Below, in pieces: positions 15,841-23,272 of a stretch of DNA of 24,164 nucleotides (positions are counted from its first letter, which is position 1; each line of letters begins with the position of its first letter). The stretch comes from Rhizobium sp. Q54 (GTDB lineage Bacteria; Pseudomonadota; Alphaproteobacteria; Rhizobiales; Beijerinckiaceae), in contig CAMDOY010000011.1 in NCBI GenBank assembly GCA_945903655.1, forward strand, positions 1 to 24,164. Direction: 5' to 3'. The translations under genes were made by a program, and so were the position numbers. The notes below the pieces were generated by a model. That model saw only the letters and a program-made list of their open reading frames with translations. It searched no databases and was not told where the DNA came from.

Positions 15841-15860
15841 TAAGCGGGGGCTCGCGCTTA
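15841..15860. promoter_or_regulatory. Inverted repeat between aroKB and the small membrane protein
   Basis: TAAGCG (15841-15846) and CGCTTA (15855-15860) flank eight bases in the 71-base divergent gap. It could be an operator for one or both directions. I see no convincing promoter boxes around it, so this is a weak call. Confidence 0.25.
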
Positions 15861-15879
15861 TTGCTTTCTACTTCCGGTC

Positions 15880-16065
15880 ATGTTCGAAAGGGGGGCTTTC
15901 TCGAAGGGTCGACCAGCCTTGCCCAGTCTGATTCGTTTCCTCCTTCTCATTGGCGCCCTCGCTGCGATCGGCTGGGGGGGCATGCTCGCCCTCGTCACCT
16001 TCGTGGAGCCGGAGCAGCGCGAGATGACCCAGGTCGTCCCGGCCCAGAAGCTCACCGGCAAGTAG
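15880..16065 (+). CDS. Small single-span membrane protein, 61 residues
   Basis: The protein has a basic N-terminus (MFERGAFSKGRPALPSLIR), one hydrophobic helix (about 20-44, FLLLIGALAAIGWGGMLALVTFV) and a short polar tail EPEQREMTQVVPAQKL. The tail pattern EPxxREMTxxVPxxK is one I recall from small uncharacterised proteins upstream of xerD in Hyphomicrobiales; that recollection is not checked. It ends eight bases before the xerD start, so the genes are probably co-transcribed. The function is unknown. The start ATG 15880 has no clear ribosome site, and a TTG further in is possible. By the positive-inside rule the tail would be periplasmic. Confidence 0.7.
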   Translation: MFERGAFSKGRPALPSLIRFLLLIGALAAIGWGGMLALVTFVEPEQREMTQVVPAQKLTGK

Positions 16066-16073
16066 GCGCCCCC

Positions 16074-17048
16074 ATGGCGCCCCCCAAGGCCTCCAACTTC
16101 CGTTTCGCCGAATCCTTTCTCGACATGATCGCCGCCGAGCGAGGCGCCTCGCGCAATACGCTGGACGCCTATCGCGCTGATCTTGCTGACTATCACGCCT
16201 TTCTGGTGGGGCGCGGCGCGGGGCCTCTGGATGTGGCGACCGAGGGGGTGCGCGCCTATCTGAGCGATCTGGCGGCCCGGGGCTTCCAGCCCTCCTCCTC
16301 CGCCCGGCGCCTGTCTTCCGTGCGGCAATTCCACAAGTTTCTCTATCTGGAGGGACGGCGCGGCGATGACCCCACCGTGGTGCTGGAGGGCCCCCGCCAG
16401 GGCCGCCGTCTGCCCAAGGTGCTCAGCGAATCCGCCGTGGACCGGCTGCTCACCGTGGCCGCCGAGGGAATCGACGATCCCGCGCGGTCCTGGGGCGAGC
16501 GCCTGCGGGCGGCGCGCATGGCCTGTCTGCTGGAGGTGCTCTACGCCACGGGCCTGCGCGTGTCCGAGCTGGTGTCCCTGCCGCGCCGGGCGGCGCGCAG
16601 CGCCGAGCCCCTGCTGGCGATCAAGGGCAAGGGCGGGCGGGAGCGGTTGGTGCCCCTGACCGGCCCCGCCAAGGCCGCCATCGCCCGCTACCGGGCTCTT
16701 CTGGAGAACCCGCCGGGCGCGGACAAGGGGCGGGGGCCGGAGGTCGCGGGCGCCGCCGGGCCCTGGCTGTTTCCCGCCGACAGCGAGAGCGGCCATCTGA
16801 CGCGCCAGGCTTTCGCGCGGGATCTCAAGGTGGTGGCGGGCGCCGCCGGGATCCCCGACAGCCTCATCAGCCCCCATGTGCTGCGCCACGCCTTCGCCAG
16901 CCATTTGCTGCAGAACGGGGCGGATTTGCGGGTGGTGCAGGAGCTGCTGGGCCATGCGGACGTCTCCACCACCCAAATCTACACCCATGTGCTGGACGAA
17001 CGCATGAAGGCCATGGTGCGCGATCTCCACCCCCTCGCGGATGGCTAG
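16074..17048 (+). CDS. xerD: Tyrosine recombinase XerD
   Basis: The 324-residue protein has a complete N-terminal SAM-like core-binding domain (about 10-100, FLDMIAAERGASRNTLDAYRADLADYHAFL) and a catalytic domain. The active-site residues are R162 (ATGLRVSEL), K186 (IKGKGGRER), H268 and R271 (SPHVLRHAFASHLL), H294 (LLGHADVSTT) and nucleophile Y303 (IYTHV). XerD with XerC resolves chromosome dimers at dif under FtsK control. ATG 16074 was chosen because upstream codons in the same frame overlap the small membrane gene and do not resemble protein. Its position between aroKB and accA favours the chromosomal housekeeping enzyme over a mobile-element integrase. Confidence 0.93.
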   Translation: MAPPKASNFRFAESFLDMIAAERGASRNTLDAYRADLADYHAFLVGRGAGPLDVATEGVRAYLSDLAARGFQPSSSARRLSSVRQFHKFLYLEGRRGDDPTVVLEGPRQGRRLPKVLSESAVDRLLTVAAEGIDDPARSWGERLRAARMACLLEVLYATGLRVSELVSLPRRAARSAEPLLAIKGKGGRERLVPLTGPAKAAIARYRALLENPPGADKGRGPEVAGAAGPWLFPADSESGHLTRQAFARDLKVVAGAAGIPDSLISPHVLRHAFASHLLQNGADLRVVQELLGHADVSTTQIYTHVLDERMKAMVRDLHPLADG

Positions 17049-17159
17049 ACCATTGCCCTTCAGGCGCAAAACTTGACTTCCGGGAGGGGAAAAGACAGGG
17101 TCCGCCGCTCCTTCCAACCGGTGCTCCCCCCATAGTCGCGTTCAGAGATCTTCCACGCC

Positions 17160-18119
<960 letters not shown>

Positions 18120-18270
18120 GGGTTTTCCCCGTCAAGCTTTTGATTTGCGTCATCTCGCCTTTGCAGTAACCTTCGCGTAAGCTTAGGTCTGGTAAATCTG
18201 CCTGCGGCCCTCGCGGTCGGTTCGATTCAAGATTGGGCGTCCATTGAGTTTACAGGGATCATCGCTTCGG

Positions 18271-19596
18271 ATGTCCGCTGGCCTCGCCAGCCGAATCGCC
18301 GTGCTGGCGGTCCTGAGCGGCCTGCTTGGCGGGTGCGAGGAGAGCCTGACGCGGAGCAATGGGCGGTCCACCGCGCCCATCCCCTCCAAGGTTCTGGCCC
18401 TGATGAAGGAAAAGAACACCGACGCCCACAAGCCCATCCTGATCCGCGCCTTCAAGAAAGAGGCGGAGCTCGAGATCTGGAAGCAGCAGGCGGACGGGCA
18501 ATACACCCTGCTCAAGACCTATCCCATGTGCCGCTGGTCCGGCCAGCTGGGTCCGAAGGTCAGGGAGGGCGACCGCCAGGTGCCCGAGGGCTTCTACACG
18601 ATCACGCCGGGCCAGATGAACCCGAACTCGGCCTATTATCTGTCCTTCAATGTGGGCTATCCCAACGCCTATGATCGCGCCCACGGCTATACCGGCGGCT
18701 CCATCATGGTGCATGGCGCCTGCTCCTCGGCGGGCTGTTTCTCCATGACCGACGAGCAGATCGCGGAGATCTACGCCATCTCCCGGGAGGCTTTCGGCGG
18801 TGGCCAGCGCGCCATCCAGATGCAGTCTTTGCCCTTCCGGATGACGCCGGAGAACCTCGCCAAACATCGGTTCGACCCCAATATGAAATTCTGGAAGGGT
18901 CTGAAGGAGGGTTCGGATCAGTTCGAGGTTTCCAGGCAGGAGACGAGGGTCTCGATCTGCGAGCGCCGCTATGTCTTTGGTCAGACGCCCACCGATGGAC
19001 GTCCGGTCCGGGATGCGCAGGCGGCTTGCCCGCCCATGCAGCAGGATCAGCAACTCGCCGATCTCGTGGCCGAGAAGCAGAAACAGGACGAGGCCAAGGT
19101 CGCCGAACTCGTGGCCTCCGGGGTGAAGCCGGTGCGCATTGTTTACGCCGATGGCGGTCAGCACCCTGAGTTTTCAATGAAGGTCAACGAGTTGAGTCGG
19201 CCTGAAGCGCTTGAGCAGGCGCCTCGCGAAATCATCGTCGATGAAAAGGGGCGGCCGGTTCCCGCCGCTGTCCAGATCGCCGCCGCCAAGCCCGTGAAGC
19301 CCGAGGCCAAGCCCGTCCAGACGACAGGCAAGGCCGACACTCGCCAGCAGGCGGTCACCTCCGTACCCGCTTCTGCGCCGGCGCCTGCGGCCATTCCCGC
19401 GCCAGCGCCGGAGGAGCCCTTCTACAAGCGGCTCCTGTGGTCGTCGGACCCCGCGCCGCAACCCGTCGCCTCCCAGCCCGAGCCCTCCGCCCGGCCCATT
19501 CCCCTGCCGCCCCGGCGCCAGGCGACGGCGCCCGCGCCCAAGCCGGAAGCCTCTCTGGCTCCCGGCGGCAAGGTTGTCGCGACGCTCGAGCGCTAA
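18271..19596 (+). CDS. YafK-like L,D-transpeptidase lipoprotein with Pro/Ala-rich tail
   Basis: The 441-residue protein has a lipoprotein signal ending in LLGGC (lipid cysteine C22). A YkuD-type domain runs from about residue 55 to 210, with the catalytic motif H148-G-A-C-S-S-A-G-C156. The catalytic cysteine is C156. GYTGGSIMVHG and QVPEGFYTITPGQMNPNS are typical of the YafK/ErfK group, whose E. coli member DpaA cuts the Braun lipoprotein-peptidoglycan bond. The last 200 or so residues are low-complexity, rich in Pro, Ala, Lys and Gln, and have no counterpart in short YafK proteins. ATG 18271 is followed by a proper signal peptide; a TTG at 18244 would add nine residues. No strong ribosome site precedes either. 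It converges on the gene at 19609. Confidence 0.85.
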   Translation: MSAGLASRIAVLAVLSGLLGGCEESLTRSNGRSTAPIPSKVLALMKEKNTDAHKPILIRAFKKEAELEIWKQQADGQYTLLKTYPMCRWSGQLGPKVREGDRQVPEGFYTITPGQMNPNSAYYLSFNVGYPNAYDRAHGYTGGSIMVHGACSSAGCFSMTDEQIAEIYAISREAFGGGQRAIQMQSLPFRMTPENLAKHRFDPNMKFWKGLKEGSDQFEVSRQETRVSICERRYVFGQTPTDGRPVRDAQAACPPMQQDQQLADLVAEKQKQDEAKVAELVASGVKPVRIVYADGGQHPEFSMKVNELSRPEALEQAPREIIVDEKGRPVPAAVQIAAAKPVKPEAKPVQTTGKADTRQQAVTSVPASAPAPAAIPAPAPEEPFYKRLLWSSDPAPQPVASQPEPSARPIPLPPRRQATAPAPKPEASLAPGGKVVATLER

Positions 19597-19608
19597 GTCG
19601 CTCAAGGT

Positions 19609-19944
19609 TCAATTGCAGACGCGCACCAGACGCTCGCCCGCATAGCGACCCCAGGCGTCGTAGACGGGCCTTGCGGCGCGATGGCACACGGGGACGTCAT
19701 AGGCGGGGTAGGTCTCATAGACGGGTTCGGCATAGGCGCGACGCGAGGCGCCCACCGCCAGAGCCCCCAGCGCCAGCCCGCCAATGATCCCCGCCGCCAC
19801 GGCGCCGCCATTCCAGCCGCGATGGCCACGGTGGCCCCGCCCGCCGCGTCCGCCATGCCAATCGGCCATGACCGGCGTCGCGGCCAGGATGGCGGCCAGG
19901 GCCAGGCTGGCGGCCGAAGCGGTCAGGGTTTTGCGATTGGTCAT
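19609..19944 (-). CDS. Small exported Gly-rich protein of unknown function
   Basis: The 111-residue protein has a signal peptide ending ATPVMA, a Gly/Arg/His run (HGGRGGRGHRGHRG, about 30-43), a glycine-zipper-like hydrophobic stretch (AVAAGIIGGLALGALAVGASRR, about 48-69) and a tail with two cysteines (VPVCHRAARPVYDAWGRYAGERLVRVCN). Similar short proteins with this layout are common and uncharacterised in Hyphomicrobiales. ATG 19944 has GAGGGGAG close upstream. The two tail cysteines may form a disulfide in the periplasm. I do not recognise a function. Confidence 0.75.
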   Translation of the reverse strand: MTNRKTLTASAASLALAAILAATPVMADWHGGRGGRGHRGHRGWNGGAVAAGIIGGLALGALAVGASRRAYAEPVYETYPAYDVPVCHRAARPVYDAWGRYAGERLVRVCN

Positions 19945-20100
19945 CTGTGTCTCCCCTCAATTCCGGCCCCTCGCCGGATCCATGACTTAATCTGCGCCCT
20001 GCGGGCTGAACGGGGCATGGCCGGGCCGTTCATCCCCTGTTTATCCAGCCAGGGCGCGGGGCTTTTCGGGGCGGAGCGACCCCGGATCTCGTCTCGTTGC

Positions 20101-20143
20101 TTTTCAATGGGATGCGCCTTGACTAGAATGGTTGCACGCAACC
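20101..20143 (+). promoter_or_regulatory. Candidate promoter with adjacent palindrome
   Basis: TTTTCA (20101-20106) and TAGAAT (20124-20129) are 17 bases apart. GGTTGC (20130-20135) and GCAACC (20138-20143) form a near-perfect palindrome at the expected transcription start. The layout suits a repressed promoter for the gene at 20165, but the -35 match is weak. Confidence 0.35.
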
Positions 20144-20164
20144 TCAGAGAATCGGGCGATCCCT

Positions 20165-20497
20165 ATGAAGAAAGTTCTGACCTGCTCTGCGCTTTTCGCC
20201 TTCCTCTTCGCTGCAGCGCCTGCGGGGGCGAAGGAAGTGCAGATGATCTGCAAGAACCCGAAGATCTCCTATGTCGTCAGCTTCGATACCGACACCAAGG
20301 TCTTCAAGACCACCAACACCGCGATTGGCTCCGACATCACGGTGCGGCGGGTCCAGGATGACGCCGACGGGGTGCTGGTCTGGACGGCGACCGCCGTCTT
20401 CGGCGGCGAGCGTGAAATGCTCGCCTTGTTCGGCCAGGAAAAGTGGATGAAATATTTTTATGGCAATGGAAGCATCCAGACCGATCCTTGCCGCTAG
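20165..20497 (+). CDS. Small exported protein of unknown function
   Basis: The 110-residue protein has a clear signal peptide (MKKVLTCSALFAFLFAAAPAGA) and a short mature part that looks beta-rich (KEVQMICKNPKISYVVSFDTDTKVFKTTNTAIGSDITVRRVQDD). The mature part has two cysteines, one in MICK and one in the C-terminal DPCR, which could pair in the periplasm. ATG 20165 is preferred over an in-frame ATG at 20132 because the signal peptide begins there. It lies 160 bases before the next gene in the same direction. I do not recognise the family. Confidence 0.7.
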   Translation: MKKVLTCSALFAFLFAAAPAGAKEVQMICKNPKISYVVSFDTDTKVFKTTNTAIGSDITVRRVQDDADGVLVWTATAVFGGEREMLALFGQEKWMKYFYGNGSIQTDPCR

Positions 20498-20657
20498 GGA
20501 GCTGGCCCGGACGGCAGAGGCTGACCCCGTACGCCTGCGCTGCGGCGCCCTCATCGCGAAAACGCCAGATCCTTTCCCCCTTGGGGCCTGATTTGATTGA
20601 CAAGAGCAAACCATTGGCCTTAGCGTCCGATCACGAAAATTTGTTCAAGAGGTGATC

Positions 20658-21134
20658 ATGGCCGCTCTGAGTGATAAAGACCTGACCGTCATTCTTGGTG
20701 ATGGCTTCGTACCCGGCGCCTCGACGCTGCATGAGCAGTTTCTCAGGACGGTCGAGCCCAAGCCGCCCGCCAGCCTGACCCGCACGGGCGCCTATCTGTG
20801 CATCGCGCTTGCGCTCCTTTCCGTTTTCGGGGCCGCCTATCTCTCCGTCATGGCGTCTGACAAGAACGCCGTCGTCCCGATCGCCGCTTTCTCGGTCGTG
20901 GCCTGTGGCTATGTGTTGTGGAGCTGCATGAAGGTGCTGCAGGGCTTCAACACCGGCTCCAATCGCATCAACTGCGTTCTGGCCATGATCACGAATTCGC
21001 TGATCGGCTCCATCCTCGTGCTTTTCGCCGATTTTGGACAGCCGACCCAGTCGATCATCCTGTCGGCCTTCGCCATCGCCAGCCTGGTGGCCATCTTCGC
21101 ATGGTTCTGGCAGACGACGGATTGCATCGACTGA
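20658..21134 (+). CDS. Membrane protein of unknown function, 158 residues
   Basis: A soluble N-terminus of about 40 residues (MAALSDKDLTVILGDGFVPGASTLHEQFLRTVEPKPP) is followed by four hydrophobic helices, near 45-65, 72-92, 105-125 and 130-150. AAGAGGTGA at 20648-20655 is a good ribosome site for ATG 20658 and decides against the GTG at 20652. The gene is followed by a strong terminator, so it ends its transcript. Nothing in the sequence suggests a family or substrate. Confidence 0.72.
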   Translation: MAALSDKDLTVILGDGFVPGASTLHEQFLRTVEPKPPASLTRTGAYLCIALALLSVFGAAYLSVMASDKNAVVPIAAFSVVACGYVLWSCMKVLQGFNTGSNRINCVLAMITNSLIGSILVLFADFGQPTQSIILSAFAIASLVAIFAWFWQTTDCID

Positions 21135-21166
21135 GGAAAGTCTTTTCTCACAAGCGTTGAGATGAG

Positions 21167-21195
21167 GGCGGTGGATGTGTTCCACCGCCTTTTTT
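21167..21195 (+). terminator. Rho-independent terminator
   Basis: A perfect 9-bp stem (21167-21175 with 21181-21189) and five-base loop is followed by six Ts at 21190-21195. It lies 33 bases past the stop of the membrane-protein gene. There is no T-run in the other direction, so it serves the plus strand only. Confidence 0.92.
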
Positions 21196-21285
21196 GCATC
21201 CTTTCGGGCGCCAGGGGATTTGGCCCCCGGTCCCGCTGGCCGGATCGCTCTTGATCGGAAGGGGGGCCCGGTGAGGGCTCCGGCC

Positions 21286-22146
21286 TTACGCCGCCGCGCC
21301 AAGCCCCAAACGGGCGGCGATGGAGGCGAGATAGTCCTTCGGGGAGGCGCCCTTGTAAGACAGGTCCAATCCCGAAGACCCATAACGCAAGTCGGCGTCC
21401 TCATCCCCGATGGACAGGAACAGGTCCGTCAAGCCGTCAGCGGCGCTGGCGCCTTTTTCCCGGGAGGTCTGCTCATGGGCCAGGGTGTAAAGGGAGGCCT
21501 TCTCCCATGTGACGGCGTTTTCCTTCAGCGCATGGGCGGTTCGCAGATCGTTGGCGAGATCGGGATTCTGCGCCAACACAGCCTCGATGCTGGCCTTCTC
21601 GGGATGCTCGTCGATCACAAGGCTCCCCGTGGAGTCAAAAGACAGGCTTATGGGGGGTGCATTCGGGATATTCCCGAGCGCAAAGGTCTGATCGAGTTTC
21701 TGTCGCACATCCGCCAGCGCCAGATCCGCCACCCCCATCAGATCTTCCGTGCGGATGCCCTGGCCGCCATTGGCCGCGCCGAGGTTCCTGGAGACGGAGG
21801 CCCAATCAATCTCCGTCTCGGCCTCGACGCCCGCAACAGGATCCAGCGCCCGACCCGGCGCCTCGCTCCGCCTCGCAGTTCGCGGCCCATAACCGGCGCC
21901 GAAGGGCGCGCCCTCGTTCATGGTGAGGGCGGCTGAAGTGTTCATCCGGGTCAGGCTGGCGTCATAGGCGGCCAAAGCGTCCCGCGAAATCGACACGGTG
22001 ACGCCCGCCTGCGCTTTGGCCGCATTTTCGTCAACAGCCTTCGTCTCCGCCATGGCGGGGCCGTTGAGGCCGCTGGCCTTGATGAAGGGTTGCGCGCCTG
22101 AAAAATATCGAGAACCCAGATCATTTGAAAGATTGCTGACGCTCAT
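21286..22146 (-). CDS. Protein of unknown function behind a sigma-54 promoter
   Basis: The 286-residue protein has no signal peptide or membrane helix. The first 120 residues are Ala/Ser/Gly-rich and low in predicted structure (TVSISRDALAAYDASLTRMNTSAALTMN). The C-terminal half looks helical and acidic (KASIEAVLAQNPDLANDLRTAHALKENAVTWEKASLYTLAHEQ). The segment VSISRDALAAYDAS recalls surface- or flagellum-related proteins of alphaproteobacteria, but that is a loose impression. ATG 22146 has AAGGGG upstream; ATG 22167 is unlikely because it lies too near the promoter. The ending SYKGASPKDYLASIAARLGL may be a functional tail. I do not recognise the family. RpoN control would link it to nitrogen, motility or envelope regulons. 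Confidence 0.7.
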   Translation of the reverse strand: MSVSNLSNDLGSRYFSGAQPFIKASGLNGPAMAETKAVDENAAKAQAGVTVSISRDALAAYDASLTRMNTSAALTMNEGAPFGAGYGPRTARRSEAPGRALDPVAGVEAETEIDWASVSRNLGAANGGQGIRTEDLMGVADLALADVRQKLDQTFALGNIPNAPPISLSFDSTGSLVIDEHPEKASIEAVLAQNPDLANDLRTAHALKENAVTWEKASLYTLAHEQTSREKGASAADGLTDLFLSIGDEDADLRYGSSGLDLSYKGASPKDYLASIAARLGLGAAA

Positions 22147-22170
22147 GAGCGGCCCCTTTGAGGGCAAAAC

Positions 22171-22186
22171 AGCAATCTCCGTGCCA
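22171..22186 (-). promoter_or_regulatory. Sigma-54 (RpoN) promoter for the gene at 21286-22146
   Basis: On the minus strand the sequence reads TGGCACGGAGATTGCT. It has the -24 GG and -12 GC elements at the required spacing and fits TGGCACG-N4-TTGCW at every defined position. Transcription would begin near 22160, about 14 bases before ATG 22146. TTTGGCAC is repeated immediately upstream on the same strand. Confidence 0.75.
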
Positions 22187-22684
22187 AAGGTGCCAAATTA
22201 TGGCGGGAAGGCCTTTGATCGACGCGTTGCGGGCGGCAGGAAGAAGGGGAGCGAGAGAGGGCGTGGCCTTAATTCAAACCTTTCGCCCCTCTTACCTGGC
22301 GCTAGGGGCGGGGTTGCATGGATGATCCCGGTTCACTCGTTCAGGCGAACACCCCATGACAATGCTTGTACTGCTAATGCGTCTATTTTTAATCAGTAAA
22401 ATCAATGACTTACAGAGGCTAAATTTAACTGTACAGGTTTTGTATAGGTTTCGCTTTGAAAGTTCTGTCCTGCGTGCGCCAAAGCAGGCGCTACAAGGGC
22501 TTAAAGCACGCAAAATTTACGCTCACAGAACGCAGCTCGCAACCTCATAAAATATAACAAAGATGAGCCAGGCCGCTAAGTCATTGAAATCAAGTGTCTA
22601 AAACGCCCAATCTTAGAGGTCGTCCTGCCCAGCATCAGAATGCATACTAAATGCAGTGAAAACATGATGTTAGGAACTGTAGCG
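22187..22684. other. Long gap without a supported gene; probable junction to acquired DNA
   Basis: No reading frame here looks like protein. The first 110 or so bases have host-like GC, and from about 22340 the DNA becomes AT-richer with a different texture. A partly symmetric GTTCAC/GCGAAC pair lies at 22331-22350, about 145 bases upstream of the sigma-54 promoter, where an activator could bind. GCGCC/GGCGC arms at about 22477-22492 and CTCAT (22544-22548) facing ATGAG (22563-22567) across 14 AT-rich bases are minor inverted repeats. No tRNA, terminator or convincing promoter was seen. An attachment site could lie here but cannot be shown from one side. Confidence 0.5.
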
Positions 22685-23254
22685 ATGAAACAGGCACCCG
22701 TACTAAACGAACGCGAAAAGCAGCGCATGCTGCAGCACTTGCAGCGCACAAGCTATGCAGCCCGTAATCGCTGCATGCTGCAGCTGAGCTGGCTTGCTGG
22801 CATGCGTGTTGGCGAGATTGCTGCGATGGACATTGGCGACGTCGTTGGCGCTGACGGCGCGATCCGCACTGAAATCCAGCTGCGAGCTGACCAGACCAAA
22901 GGCGACCAAGCGCGGACCGTGCTGGTCAACAGCCAGCTGCAGGCTGAGCTGGAGCGTTACGTAAAGACTCTTAACAAGCGGCTTGAACCAAAGCGCCCAT
23001 TGATAGCCAGCAAGACAGGCAAGCGTTTTTCAGCAAACGGGCTGTGCCAGCGGTTCTTGCAACTTTATGACGCTGCTGGCTTGGACAAGCTGACCAGCCA
23101 CAGCGGACGCCGCACTTTCATAACGGGTTTGGCGCACAAAGGTGTCAACGTAAGGGTATTGGCAGCTTTAGCTGGGCATCGTAATATTGCAACAACACAA
23201 CGTTATATCGAACTCAACGACCATGTGCTGCGCGAGGCCGTAGAGTTGGTTTGA
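22685..23254 (+). CDS. Tyrosine recombinase, catalytic domain only
   Basis: The predicted protein is 189 residues and starts at ATG 22685, with AGGA nine bases upstream; the frame extends to 22640. All catalytic residues are present: R41 (AGMRVGEIAAMD), K72 (DQTKGDQARTV), H139 and R142 (SHSGRRTFIT), H165 (LAGHRNIATT) and nucleophile Y174 (QRYIEL). The N-terminal core-binding domain seen in the XerD at 16074 is missing, because the protein begins about where the catalytic domain does. Short recombinases of this kind recur in proteobacterial accessory regions and plasmids, and their targets are mostly unknown. Lower GC and different codon choice than the rest of the window point to acquisition. 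It is followed after 18 bases by the repeat-protein gene. Confidence 0.88.
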   Translation: MKQAPVLNEREKQRMLQHLQRTSYAARNRCMLQLSWLAGMRVGEIAAMDIGDVVGADGAIRTEIQLRADQTKGDQARTVLVNSQLQAELERYVKTLNKRLEPKRPLIASKTGKRFSANGLCQRFLQLYDAAGLDKLTSHSGRRTFITGLAHKGVNVRVLAALAGHRNIATTQRYIELNDHVLREAVELV

Positions 23255-23272
23255 GTGCAAAGGGAACATCAG

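Noticed and set aside
20498..20657. CCCCCTTGGGG element as a terminator after the small exported protein
   Set aside because: The stem is only four pairs with a two-base loop and no T-run follows, so it cannot be supported.
22292..22550. Short frames on both strands in the junction region
   Set aside because: They lack ribosome sites, have unlikely composition and overlap each other; none can be supported.
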